Below are positions 1 to 10,586 of a stretch of 64,000 nucleotides of DNA, piece after piece. The notes under the pieces were generated by a model. That model did no database searches. It was given only the letters and a program-made list of their open reading frames with translations, and was not told the origin of the DNA. How positions within the stretch are numbered: position 1 is the stretch's first letter; each line of letters begins with the position of its first letter. Source of the stretch: Solen grandis (Eukaryota; Mollusca; Bivalvia; Adapedonta; Solenidae); NCBI GenBank assembly GCA_021229015.1, contig CM037782.1, positions 36,238,038 to 36,302,037 on the forward strand, given 5' to 3'. Made by a program: the position numbers and the translations under genes.

Positions 1-553
1 TATTATACAGTTTAATTAAACTTTTATATTACAGTTTAATTAAACTTTTTATTCCATCATGAAACACGATATGCTCATCAGCCCCTGATTGATAAAAAAT
101 ATGTAAGCTATGTTTAGAAAGCTACATAAGGAAATCTGCTTTTTTCGAAAATGTCATTGTCCCAAAAGGTATCGTCGCTTCAACTATTTGTTAAGAGACT
201 TTCTTTAATACACTCCTGCCCTCCCGGTTTCATGCTTTTGCCGCCGAATATTTTATGTATACTTGCAGGAAATTAATCCAAAACAGTTATCCTTGTGGCT
301 AGGCAACGCCGGTGTTATGGCGGATCTTACATGGATTGCTCTGCAGTTGTGATACTGCGTTCAGAAAAACATTTCCACCAACCATTATTGGAGATATTCA
401 TGATTACTGTTCATGTCATAAAAGACTTTCTAAGATCTGTTTTGAAGTTGACTGTTTTTAATTTAAACATTATTTATTTCAATAATATGCATTTTTGTGA
501 GTTAGATTACATTTTGATTTTTTTTCAGCAAATTATTCCAAGTATCTCAAGCG
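1..553. other. Non-coding AT-rich sequence
   Basis: Neither strand shows a convincing coding region. The only long open frame (295-621 on the plus strand) runs into the minisatellite and has no recognisable domain. No repeat structure is apparent before 554. Confidence 0.5.
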
Positions 554-1210
554 TGTACTATCATAACGGTATGTTGCCGATGACGGGACACTGTACTATC
601 ATAACGGTATGTTGCCGATGACGGGACACTGTACTATCATAACGGTATGTTGCCCATGAAGGGACACTGTCTATCATAACCCATGACGGGACACTGTACT
701 ATCATAACGGTATGTTGGCCATGACGGGACACTGTACTATCATAACGGTATGTTGGCCATGATGGGACACTGTACTATCATAACTGTATATTGCCGATGA
801 TGGGACACTACTATCATAACGGTATGTTGGCCATGACGGGACACTGTACTATCATAACGGTATATTGCCCATGACGGTATTTTGCCGATGACAGGACACT
901 GATGACGGGACACTGTACAATCATAACGGTATATTGCCCATGACGGTATTTTGCCGATGACGGGAAACTGTACTATCATAACGGTATATTGTCGATGACG
1001 GTATTATGCCGATGACGGGACACTGTACTATCATAACGGTATGTTGCCGATGACGGGACACTGTACTATCATAACGGTATGTTGCCCATGACGGGACACT
1101 GTACTATCATAACGGTATGTTGCCCATGACGGGACACTGTACTATCATAACGGTATGTTGCCGATGACGGGACACTACAATCATAACGGTATGTTGCCCA
1201 TGACGGGACA
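554..1210. repeat. 38-bp minisatellite, about 17 units
   Basis: The array repeats a 38-bp unit that begins CTGTACTATCATAACGGTAT and ends in GATGACGGGACA. Units differ mainly at one position (GCCGATG, GCCCATG or GGCCATG), and several are shortened or fused, for example around 670-690 and 870-1010. Open frames across the array come from the repeat and are not genes. Unit variants are intermixed, which suggests turnover by slippage or unequal exchange. Confidence 0.95.
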
Positions 1211-1840
1211 TACATTTTATGAACTAAACTACGTATGTATATTCAAATATTTAATGATTTTGTTTACATCTACAGCCATGATAAATATATTTCTAAATTT
1301 ACAGAAATAATTTTGAAATAGTCTCATGTTTTGTTGTTTTTGTTATGTAATAATTTCGTCTCTCTTAAAGGAGTAACTTGAGTTGATAACTTAATATAAC
1401 TATTTTAGGACAACGAGGAATGACCATCATCAGAATTGTTTTTCTTGTTCTAGATACAAATGATCAGGAGATTAATATACGATGTTGTGTCTGTATAATA
1501 TAAAGGATACATTTTATTGATACAAATGTATTTGAATGGAAGTCTGTAAGCTACACATAAGTTTAAATATCTGGAATTGGATTTTTGTGAACACAAATTC
1601 GTCATAAAAAAAGAAATTCACATCGTTTATAAGTTACGACCAGCTTCTTTTGATGGTACTTTGTTGCAAAGTAAGGAAATTCTATTTATTTAAATAATTA
1701 TGATATTCTATCTGATAGCCTTTCTCCAGATAAGACAATTTAATGATACTGCACGATGCTATAAGATCTAAAACTTAAGGTACTGTATAAGACACACTGC
1801 CCGTGATATATAGGATGATATGGTGACATAAACAGTGAGA

Positions 1841-1842
<2 letters not shown>
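1211..1842. other. Non-coding AT-rich sequence
   Basis: No coding frame, RNA gene or repeat was recognised here. Confidence 0.5.

Positions 1843-1901
<59 letters not shown>
1843..1901. repeat. (TC)n microsatellite
   Basis: Almost uninterrupted TC dinucleotides, with a single TATC interruption near the right end. Confidence 0.98.
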
Positions 1902-2775
1902 AGTAAAAGTTGAAATGTTAGACAATTCCAAATAGAAAGTAAGCATGTGATTAATGCAATGAACAATACTCCATAGCATCACATGAAGCAAAGTAAAAAA
2001 ATCCGTTCATGTAAAATTTCTAACTGAAGAATACAGAGGAAATGACTTCACTGGAGACTCGATTACTTAAGTATGATAAATGTTGGCAAGAAAAGTACTT
2101 TAATAGAAAATAGTGGCACGCAAGTATGTATAAACTAATAACATGTTCTGTTTACTTCTGAATATAGAGGATAATCATATATTCGTTTTTGTGGAATATG
2201 TAATTTCATTTCGAAGTCCACGAAATGAATTATTTCATCTTCCACATGAAAGGAAAAACACAAACACACACACCTTTTTTTTCTTTTTTTTTTTGAAAGA
2301 GTAAATTTATAAAAAAAAAAAAATATTTGTAAAAATAACAAATCTATATTTTTATTTTATTTATATCACCGTTATCTACTGAAAAACATAAAATAAATTG
2401 ATGGTACATGTGTATTTTGTATCGTATGCTCATATTGGACATACATTCATGTTACATTCAGTTTGCAGTTATTTCTTTCGACATATACATTTTAATTTGT
2501 ATCAGACATCGATTCCTCCTTATTCTGATAAAACTTCGAAAAATATCAGACTAAAGTTATGTTTGTTTTGGGGGTTATGAATAAAAATGTTTTGACTGTT
2601 TTCCCTCAGGGGATCAATTACATCAGTCGCATAATCACATTTCCACGTATAAATGTTCAAACAAACTATATTGTTATATTCATTACGTTTTGCCACAATA
2701 TACATTTTTCTAACTTTGTTTAGGTATAATATACGTTTTTTTTTTGTTTTTTTTTTTCAACTTTATCTTATTTCA
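1902..2775. other. Non-coding AT-rich sequence with homopolymer runs
   Basis: It contains T- and A-rich runs (about 2275-2325 and 2735-2760) and a short CACACA tract. The open frames here are short and low-complexity. No gene was recognised. Confidence 0.5.
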
Positions 2776-3060
2776 GATGTATTTATGGGCCTGGAACTCT
2801 TTATGTTTAAAAAGGCTAGAACTACTTTCAACTGCTTTGAAACTTAGGATTATTTCAGATGTATTTATGGGCCTGGAACTCTTTATGTGTAAAAAGGCTA
2901 GAACTACTTTCAACTGCTTTGAAACTTAGGGGAACTCTTTATGTGTAAAAAGGCTAGACCTACTTATTTATGGGCCTGGAACTCTTATGTGTAAAGAACT
3001 ACTTTCAACTGCTTTGAAAGTTAGGGTTGTTAGCTCGAATCCCACAAGGGCCATAATTTT
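2776..3060 (+). repeat. 82-bp partial tandem duplications ending in a tRNA B-box-like motif
   Basis: A block beginning GATGTATTTATGGGCCTGGA occurs at 2776 and again at 2858 (82-bp period), followed by two shortened copies around 2930-3030. The last copy continues into TTAGCTCGAATCCC, which resembles a pol III B box, and then a T-rich tail. I infer the head of a tRNA-derived SINE that has been duplicated in tandem. The short frames in it are not genes. Confidence 0.6.
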
Positions 3061-3881
3061 ATTTTTATTTTTATTTTTGGTCATTATTTCTGTTTCACAC
3101 CTTTATTATTTAATCATTTTAGGTCAAGGTAAAATGACATGGGTTTTAGATACTTGCTCACTTACTGATTATTTAATTCTAAACACCATGGAAAAATCAT
3201 ATTGTTTACCTTTTACTTGAAAAATATTGATATAAGTCTTTCAATTTTATTTGCAACATGTTACACACAGTACTTTTTTTTTAATAATTTAGTATGTTTA
3301 TCAATATTTTTGAGGAAAAAAAAAGAAAAAAATATAAGTATTCTTTCTTCTTAGTTTTGTATATGGCGATTCGAAATAAAATCTTAACCTGAGCTACGGA
3401 TAATAAATCTCATTCAAACTTTACCATAATTGTTTGTCCAATATATTTGACTTTCGGTTAAATATTGTTTTTGTGATTCTTAATATCATCAAATAGAATT
3501 CCAGAACCTTAATGTGCACGTATGAAATTATTAAACATCTTCCGTGTGACTTTTCAATTAATACTCATAACATACCATTTCTTTGAATTATCTCATGCAC
3601 TAAAGTGCTTGTGCTGTTTGCTTTATCAAATGGTCTTAACACGTGTTTATGACTACAACGTACCTAATGTTCCATATTCCACAGCAACCTTCACTGCACA
3701 GGGTTAATATGTATTGTTTACTTTATAAAACCGAAGAATACCGGGAATATATATGGTAAAATGTATAATTATGTATTTCACAATCAATTCACAATGCAGA
3801 TTTTAGCAAGGGAAAACATTATTTCTGTTTCGTTTCCGAGAAAACCTCGATCTTTACCTATCTACATTTAATTAATTCAAG
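3061..3881. other. Non-coding AT-rich sequence
   Basis: No gene or structured repeat was recognised. It holds an ATTTTT-rich tail next to the preceding repeat and scattered A and T runs. Confidence 0.5.
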
Positions 3882-4112
3882 AGGGGCCTCCGTGGCCGAG
3901 AGGATAAGGTCACCTCATCGCGTAGGTTCAAGTCCCGGCATGGTCATACGGATCATGTGAGGAAGCTTTCCAGCTGCTTGCGGTAGGTCGTCGGCGGTTC
4001 TACCCGGATGCCCCAGAGCATTTGGGGTCTTCCTCAACCTGTAATTAGCTGGACGTCGCTATATGACTGAAATACTGTCGCAGCGACGGTAAACTAAAAA
4101 AAATCAATCAAT
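3882..4112 (+). mobile_element. tRNA-derived SINE, family A, copy 1
   Basis: The element opens with CCTCCGTGGCCGAGAGGATA, an A-box region like that of Ser/Leu-type tRNAs. A B box GGTTCAAGTCC follows about 50 nt later. The tRNA-unrelated body contains GTGAGGAAGC, GCGGTAGGTCG, a GGTTCTACCC block and GACGTCGCTATATGA. It ends in GCGACGGTAAAC followed by an A-rich AATC-repeat tail. Two further copies are present, at 10335-10586 on the minus strand and 31967-32216 on the plus strand. Confidence 0.9.
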
Positions 4113-4900
4113 CATCAATAATTTAATAACTTATTAATCATTATGACCAATATATATTACAGTTATGCATCTAAATAAAATGTGTGAGAAGATGTATTTT
4201 CAATGAGATTTCTTTTTTTATTGTAAATCAAGTATATATTTCTGTTTAACCAGGTTTTCAACGAAAATCCTTGTTTTTAGAATTGGGTACGTCGTTGGGT
4301 GGGCGGATCGCGGGCTTCAAAGTCGAATATCTCCTTTTAAAATAGAGACACCGTTTTCATACTTGATTGGTAGATACCTTATGGGAAGAGAAAGATTAGG
4401 ATTGATTTTCAGGATGATAGGGTCAAGGCCATTATTATTAAAAATATATTTTTTCGTTTTCGTCAAATCTTTTTTATGAGTGAGTAATGATCAGATTTAG
4501 TAGATGGATACCTTTTTAGAAAAGGAAAAATGGGATTGAGTTTAGGTCAATAGCTTTAAGGCCAATGTCACTGTTACTAGAAATCATTTTGCTTGTCTGG
4601 GGCGACATTCGCGTCATATGGCGTGTTTCTTGATACTTAATGAATATAAGATCGGATAGTAGAACTGTTTGTAAACTAATGATACCATCTCCGGATATAA
4701 GGTTTTTATGCATCATTTTCTTTTTCTAATAACATTAGCAGAATGAAGCGAAGGTATCAAAAACAGAAAGTAAAATTTGAACATATCAAGAATATGCCCA
4801 ACTGATGGCACATGGAAATGTCTCAGAATTAGTACACGGGCCCCAAAGTTTGAATATTCATGTGCAGCTTCAGATATAAAACGTATATTTGCGTGTCATC
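4113..4900. other. Non-coding AT-rich sequence up to the gap
   Basis: No convincing coding frame. The apparent frames at 4777-5130 and 4829-5092 exist only because they run across the N gap. Two short similar blocks near 4370-4430 and 4500-4560 (TTTAGTAGATGGATACC-like followed by GGGATTGA) suggest a diverged repeat. Confidence 0.45.
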
Positions 4901-5000
4901 NNNNNNNNNNNNNNNNNNNNNNNNNNNNNNNNNNNNNNNNNNNNNNNNNNNNNNNNNNNNNNNNNNNNNNNNNNNNNNNNNNNNNNNNNNNNNNNNNNNN
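4901..5000. other. Assembly gap (100 N)
   Basis: Exactly 100 N, a conventional gap of unknown length. The next gap begins at 55001, so exactly 50,000 bases of sequence separate the two. Confidence 1.
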
Positions 5001-5244
5001 ACCCCACTCGAAATGGTATCTGACAAATAAAAAGCTTGACAAATGTATTTCTTACAATCAAGGTAACCGCTTCGTTTCATTGCCACATACATATAAAAGA
5101 CAAATTATTATTACACCTTCCTTCATATAAAACAGTATCAGGTTGTTATATCAAGTCGGACATCCTTTTTCACCCAAAATCTTTTACGAATATCGAGCTA
5201 GCGGTGAATTTCTTGCAAAGTCTGAATTCAAGATAAAAAATAAA
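5001..5244. other. Non-coding sequence between the gap and the TRIM
   Basis: AT-rich with no recognised feature. It forms the left flank of the miniature LTR element. Confidence 0.45.
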
Positions 5245-5365
5245 TGTGACGATGCGTCGTCACGGGTATAAGTTCAATCTCTGACAACTGTGTCAGGGAG
5301 TCGACTCTTTGGGCTGTCACGCCGGCGGACCGGGTTCGATTCCGGGCCGGGCCGTGTTTGTTACA
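5245..5365 (+). repeat. 5' LTR of the TRIM (20-bp internal deletion)
   Basis: It runs from TGTGACGATG to GTTACA and carries the B-box half (GGGTTCGATTCC) of the tRNA-like unit. Compared with the 3' LTR it lacks the 20 bases containing the A box. The deletion lies between TTGG microhomologies after GACTCTTT. Confidence 0.85.
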
Positions 5366-5367
5366 TT

Positions 5368-5384
5368 TGGTGTCAGAAGTGGGA
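5368..5384 (+). other. Primer-binding site of the TRIM
   Basis: TGGTGTCAGAAGTGGGA lies two bases after the 5' LTR. The leading TGG complements a tRNA CCA end. From memory, the rest matches primer sites of animal Ty3/gypsy elements thought to use a tRNA-Leu. The tRNA identity needs an alignment. Confidence 0.8.
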
Positions 5385-5456
5385 TAATGTCAACTGCCAT
5401 ACCGGAGTTGCCTTACCCACGTGTTTCCCAGGCCAAGTCTCGGGTCGAGACTTCTC

Positions 5457-5470
5457 GGAGGGGGAAGTAA
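5457..5470 (+). other. Polypurine tract of the TRIM
   Basis: GGAGGGGGAAGTAA ends immediately before the TG of the second LTR. This is the position and composition expected of a plus-strand priming site. Confidence 0.75.
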
Positions 5471-5533
5471 TGTGACGATGCGTCGTCACGGGTATAAGTT
5501 CAATCTCTGACAACTGCGTCAGGGAGTCGACTC

Positions 5534-5590
5534 TTTGGCTCAGTGGTTAGAGCATTGGGCTGTCACGCCGGCGGACCGGGTTCGATTCCG
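5534..5590 (+). other. tRNA-Asp-like pol III unit inside the 3' LTR
   Basis: It contains TGGCTCAGTGGTTAGAGC, which fits an A box with pairing GCTC/GAGC D-stem halves. The anticodon loop CTGTCAC carries GTC in the Asp position. A B box GGTTCGATTCC follows. The anticodon stem pairs poorly and I see no matching acceptor stem, so this is a tRNA-like promoter unit and not a functional tRNA gene. The 5' LTR holds the same segment without its A box. Confidence 0.7.
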
Positions 5591-6747
5591 AATAATAATA
5601 ATAATGAAATTACACAGGAGGGTAATGGTGGTCCTAAATAACTCGCCTGAATTCATCTGCTGCAGGAACAATACTTACGTTAGATGGAATTGCACATGAT
5701 ATATAGCAATTAAGAATCATAAGTCCAAAACTATGTGATATATATCTCATTTGAATGAGTTTATATGGAAAACTGGACTTGATACTGATTAATCATGTTT
5801 GTTTGTAATTTTCGTCACAAATCAAGGGTCTGCTTCGCAAATACCGACAAGAAAAGGATGAATCTGTACTTGGCAATTTCTACAAAATAATGTGCTAAAA
5901 CAAACTTGACCACACACCTGCTACATGACGGTTCCCCTTCACACAAAGCAGACATTGTAAAACGTTTTATGAGAGAAAAAAAGTAACTCTGCTTGGTCAC
6001 CCACCGTGTGGCTATTTCTTGTTTCAATACTAAATATATTTCTTACAGGCTGAAAGAACTCATCAAGGAAACCTTTTTGACATTATAGCCATTTCAGAGT
6101 ATCAAAATCGCTTTAGGTCATTGATTAAACTCTTGTAAAGGTGTAAAAATATATATAGGAGAATACTTTGAAGGTTTGAGATGAATTTGGTTTTAATGGC
6201 CCAGTTATCAATAAGTTATAAATTAAGTTGCGTTACTTTTCGAAAAACTCAATCCACAAGTAATAGATTTAGAATAATAGGGGAAAAAATGACAAGTAGG
6301 CATATGTTGTATTATTTTCTGACATTTCCAGTACCTAAGAGCACATAAGAGGACCAAATGTTAACAGCCTTATTCTTTTCTTATATTAGATCTTTCTATC
6401 TCTATATGCACTTAGTTTAATTTCGCAGTCAGATCAATCAATGATCTGATATCTTTAATATAATATACAATGTTTATTAATTAGTAACAGATTTATGCAA
6501 GTTCATTAGTCCATTTTTCTCCATAGATTTTGGACCATTGTTTATGGTTTGTGAATGATTTACCTAGTAAACACTGTATAAGTTTGATTTTTATTTAAAA
6601 TCAGTATGTGTTTCTGACCTCAAAATGAAGAGTTTTCGCTATTCAATTTAACAACTTAGCACTAGTCTTCTGTTACTAAAGATAAAAGAATATTTGGTAC
6701 ATACTGTAGCTAAGGTTAATGGAAATATTTTGTGAAATGCACAAGTT
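5591..6747. other. Non-coding AT-rich sequence
   Basis: It starts with five AAT units abutting the truncated 3' LTR. No coding region or structured repeat was recognised in the rest. Confidence 0.5.
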
Positions 6748-7406
6748 ATACCTCCCGCACAACGAAGTTGTAAGGGGGGTATATTTGATTCAGCTTGTCT
6801 GTCCGGGCCGTAACTCAAAAAGTATGAAAGATATCAAGATGAAACTTCATATGTAGATAGATCTCATTGAGGGGGCGTGCAGTGATCAAGAACCACAACT
6901 CTCTGTCGCGTTATTTTGGAGTTATTGCCCTTTGTAAATTTTCATACTTAATTTTTGTCCGGGCCGTAACTCAAAAAGTATAAAAGGCATCAAGATGAAA
7001 CTTCATAAGTGGATAGATCTCATTGAGGGGGCGTGCAGTGACCAAGAACCATAGCTCTTTGTCACATAATTTTGGAGTTATTGTCCTTTGTAAATTTCCA
7101 TACTTAATTTTTGTCCGGGCCGTAACTCAAAAAGTATAAAAGGCATCAAGATGAAACTTCATAAGTGGATAGATCTCATTGAGGGGGCGTGCAGTGACCA
7201 AGAACCATAACTCTCTGTCGCGTAATTTAGGAGTTATTGCCTAGTGGGCTTTCATCCAAATAAATTAATGTATGTATTAATATTATTTATTTTCCTTATT
7301 GAGCCAATACATTTACATGTCTCTGACCTATATGTTATTTGTATTAAAATCCCTGTGACAAAGCGACATGCGGGGGGTATTTGCGCCATTACAATGGAAG
7401 TTCTAG
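6748..7406 (+). mobile_element. Helentron-like non-autonomous element with 156-bp tandem core
   Basis: The left end ATACCTCCCGCA is nearly the reverse complement of TGCGGGGGGTAT near the right end (11 of 12). A left hairpin ACAAC-GAA-GTTGT follows the left repeat. On the right, a hairpin CCATT-AC-AATGG is followed by a CTAG terminus. The core repeats a unit starting GTCCGGGCCGTAACTCAAAA at 6801, 6957 and 7113, a period of 156 bp. Subterminal inverted repeats, hairpins and a tandem core fit the non-autonomous Helitron/Helentron (pearl-type) elements of bivalves. No protein is encoded. Confidence 0.75.
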
Positions 7407-8385
7407 TTTTAATCAGCTGAAGTACAATCTAAAACAATTCGTATAACTAATGATATCTTTATAGGTTTCTGTTCTGTATGAATAATTACAAATGGTATTA
7501 CTGGTTTAAAGTATAATTCAAATTATGCACAATTCAAATATTGCTGCTGATAAACGCAGATAAAAGTACCTTGCTTGATCAAACAACATCAGAAAAACAC
7601 TTTCAGATTTGATCAATTTGACCCGTATTACATAGGTCAGTCAAACTGATTAAAAAATGGCCTAAATATTGAAAACAATGTTGTTTTATATCCCAAGATA
7701 TAAAATCGTGCCTGGCCTGATTCTTGAGAGGACATATTATCCCATTCGAAGATTTTATTTATGGAGACATTTGATCAAATTCAAAGATTTTTTTTTTTTA
7801 TTAAAGCTTTCTAACATATGACAGGCGCCACAGCTATTTACGCCCAAATATATTGACGCCCAACCGACTATCTACATGTACTCTCTCTCTTTTCCAAAGA
7901 AAAAATCGATAGTTTACGTTGAAAACATACCTTTTGTCATGAGCTTGTATTATTCAGAATGTATTAGTTTTATAACAGAACATGCCTAATTTTTAAATAG
8001 GTAAAAATATCAATTTAAAAAAAATCAGGATTTCAAGATAAAAAAAAAGAAACTCATATGAAAAAAAAATAAAAAAAATACAGATCATTTCTTGCGACTA
8101 GATACAAAATATAATTGCAAGTCAAGTAAGAACGTCAATATGAACATTGTAACAGCATGCCACATAGTTTCGTTCAGAGATTCACGGTTATTTAACGCTA
8201 TGTTTAAAAGCGATGGTGTTTTATAAATATTTCTCATATACATGTACAAACATTTGATTAAAAGAATCATACGCAATTAAACACCAGTTAACGTTATATG
8301 TTATACAAAGCAATTGATTAAAGTCTACTTGTTTTAAATACCCAGTAGTCTTATTAGTACAGAAATATACCTGTCAACGTTATTA
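7407..8385. other. Non-coding AT-rich sequence
   Basis: It contains A- and T-rich runs around 7785-7800 and 8030-8080. The one open frame (8085-8276 on the minus strand) has no recognisable content. Nothing else was identified. Confidence 0.5.
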
Positions 8386-8580
8386 CTGTAGAATCATTAA
8401 TTTTTGTGGGGAACTAATGTTCGTTGATTTCGTGGATGACTTTATCAACGAATATCTTCCCCACGAAAACTGTTTATTTCATAGACTTCATGTTTCCTAG
8501 AACATATATATGTACCAACGAAATTAATTCAATCACATTTCCACGAAATTAAATATCAATGAAAATAAATGATTTTAGAG
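8386..8580. mobile_element. MITE with TA target duplication
   Basis: The left end CTGTAGAATCATT and the reverse complement of the right end, CTCTAAAATCATT, agree at 11 of 13 positions. TA flanks both sides. The 195-bp interior holds CCACGAAA blocks in both orientations (about 8460 and 8540). The TA duplication is compatible with a Tc1/mariner-type parent, but family assignment would need the autonomous element. Confidence 0.7.
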
Positions 8581-9807
8581 TATACAATTACAATGACGTT
8601 GTGATTCCGCCCTATCGCATGATACTGGAAATCGTCCTTAAAGGCACTTATCTGTACTTTCATGTTTAATTTATAAACGATATGTTTAATTCATCAAAAC
8701 TATTGAAAAAAGAATCATGTATTCGAATTGATTTTTACAACAAATTGAAAACGTATAAACCCCGCGTTATCTGATACTAAATAGTTAACTAAATGGCACA
8801 AACAATCTTCCATCTAAACACAATTATTTTGAATACCGCGAATAAACTAATATGGTATCGACCATCGGAGCCTCATAAAAATAACCGGAAAGTACTTATC
8901 AAGTATACACACACAATAAATAAATAAATAAATAAGCCAAGATAGTATTCCCACAAAATAACTTACCTCATAACTATTGGGCTTTTAGAGAATTTCCCTT
9001 TCCGGCATCAAAAATTTATCTTTATGGAGTTAGGGTCACATTTCGGGGTCCGCAATTACTGTTGCAAAGGCGCGGTCGGAATCTCTTTAAATTCGAAAAC
9101 AGACATACAGTTCTGATATTAACCAATACACTTTCCTTACTTAACAAGAATAGAAATGCTAGAGTTTGTTGAAGAACATGGTATGTATGTTCAACGGAAC
9201 GCCCTAAAACCCGCGTCGGTGAATTTTTGGAACATCGTTTTTTTCTCCAAAAACTTTCACCGACACTATTTCCGATCGGATTTCAACAAACCGACGGGAG
9301 AAAACAATCTATTTTTCTCAAAACTTTTCTTTAATTTTCAGAAAACAATGGGTAGTTTTCTATCTTTGTCACATGAACTTTATTAGTCTAATGCAATAGA
9401 ATTGTTGTCTTTGATCATGATGATAACGTTATTTGTCTTAATTAATTCGTTTGGTAAATTATAGTGTAATAATAGAGGTAAAGAGTCTTCCGATACTGAA
9501 GTAACTTTATGACTTTTTTTATCGTTTTCCTCCGATCGGAAAGAAACACTCGCTTGACTGGAAACGACATTATTTTTTATTTTTAATGAATTTTCCTGTC
9601 TCCCTCTCTTTCTCCCTGATTTGTTATGAATATAGTTACAACTTTCTATCTATCCATCGTTTCTTCATGCTCTCTCACTCTCTCTGCAAGAGCATTTACG
9701 GAATTTATCCTAATATATTACATATAGATTTAAAATAATACTATAATAGCATATTTTGTAATCTAGACGTCTAGATGATCTGTATATTGTAGTACGCTTC
9801 GAGTGCG
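8581..9807. other. Non-coding sequence with one small hairpin
   Basis: No gene was recognised. Near 9213-9267 GTCGGTGAA...TTTTTGGA faces TCCAAAAACTTTCACCGAC and can fold into a stem of about 17 bp. CCGATCGGA palindromes lie at about 9271 and 9533. The frame at 9156-9386 crosses this hairpin and is judged spurious. Confidence 0.45.
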
Positions 9808-10056
9808 TCGTGACAGTCCTAAATTGTCTACTTGCAACAGTTATTGTGCTGCCACTCAGCATTATCATGCCATAGATACCACGTCAAGTCATATTTTCTT
9901 GACACCGCGTTAATAAGTCCTTGAACTACCATAAAAATGCGCCAGAATAAAAGCTGTACAAGTACCATTTTTATGACTTGGTATGTCGTGGCCAGGGATC
10001 GAACCCACAACCTCTTAATTCCGTGACAGACACTGAAACCACTCAGTCACCGGTAC
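9808..10056 (-). mobile_element. tRNA-derived SINE, family B, minus-strand copy
   Basis: Read on the minus strand it opens near GGTGACTGAGTGGTTTCAGT (A-box region). It has a B box GGGTTCGATCCC, then CGACATACC...AAAATGGTACTTG, and later a GAGTGGCAGCAC block. The same order of blocks occurs in the plus-strand copy at 11222-11520, which supports one diverged family. Confidence 0.65.
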
Positions 10057-10221
10057 TGGATGGGTTATTTAAAGGCCATAACATATTTCCATTTACCTTC
10101 AATTTGGAATTCACCCCTAAACTCAAGACAGAGAACAAATATATATCATAATTCTTGACAAATCCAATGCTGACATATACAAGATTCAAATAATAAAGTT
10201 TGAAAAATGTGCTGCCAGGCT

Positions 10222-10312
10222 AGGATTTGAACCTACTGGATGGGTGAGATACCGGACCACTTACACAAATCACTCACTAATAAGAGTTGCTTATATAATT
10301 AGGATGTTACTA
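10222..10312. repeat. Diverged repeat shared with 11536-11596
   Basis: GGGTGAGATACCGGACCACT at this site and GGGTGAAATATCTGATCACT at about 11543 are followed by similar ACAAATC and CACTCA blocks. A GGATTTGAACC motif nearby looks like the reverse complement of a tRNA B box. The two sites probably derive from one SINE-related repeat. Confidence 0.5.
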
Positions 10313-10334
10313 TTTGACTAGACTTGACTATTTG

Positions 10335-10586
10335 AGTTTACCGTCGCTTCGACAGTATTTCAGTCACATTGCGACGTATTGTATTGTATTGTATTGTATT
10401 GTATCCTGCTAAGTACAGGTGGAGAAAGACCCCGAATCCGGGTAGAACCACCGACCTACCGTAAGCCAGCTGAAAGGCTTCCTCACATGAAAATCCGAAT
10501 GACCCTGCCGGGATTCGAACCCACGCGGTGAGGGGCTGAGTGAGTGTTAAAGACAGCGACTTTACCCTCTCGGCCACGGAGGCTCC
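10335..10586 (-). mobile_element. tRNA-derived SINE, family A, copy 2 (minus strand)
   Basis: On the minus strand it starts GGAGCCTCCGTGGCCGAGAG, has a B box GGGTTCGAATCCC, and ends GCGACGGTAAAC like the other family A copies. Five or six ACAAT pentanucleotides (10375-10403) interrupt the body, where the other copies read AGCTGGACGTCGC. A run of C on the plus strand abuts its head. Confidence 0.88.

Larger units (their letters stand above)
5245..5590 (+). mobile_element. Terminal-repeat retrotransposon in miniature (TRIM) with a tRNA-like LTR
   Basis: Two direct repeats (5245-5365 and 5471-5590) flank an internal region of only 105 bp. The 5' LTR begins TGTGACGATG and ends GTTACA. Two bases later comes a primer-binding site starting TGG. 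A polypurine tract (GGAGGGGGAAGTAA) directly precedes the second LTR. Nothing inside can encode gag or pol, so the element is non-autonomous. Comparable LTR positions differ by one substitution (5291 region TGTGTC versus TGCGTC), which implies a fairly recent insertion. The 5' LTR has lost 20 bp and the 3' LTR is cut short and followed by AAT repeats. The LTR includes a tRNA-Asp-like segment. This recalls plant Cassandra TRIMs, which carry a 5S rRNA sequence in the LTR. The comparison is mine. Confidence 0.85.

Noticed and set aside
554..1210. CRISPR-like array of about 38-bp repeats
   Set aside because: The repeats are contiguous with no unique spacers, and the context is a eukaryotic genome, so this is a minisatellite.
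4777..5130. 117-residue frame across the first gap (and the frames crossing the second)
   Set aside because: The frames exist only because N codons are read through. Gap length is arbitrary.
5290..5475. 61-residue reading frame inside the TRIM
   Set aside because: It runs through the LTR, primer-binding site and polypurine tract, so it is fortuitous.
5534..5590. Functional tRNA-Asp gene
   Set aside because: The anticodon stem pairs poorly and no acceptor stem is found. It lies within an LTR and is cut short.
8085..8276. 63-residue minus-strand frame
   Set aside because: It is low in information, lies between A-rich runs, and has no domain or splice site.
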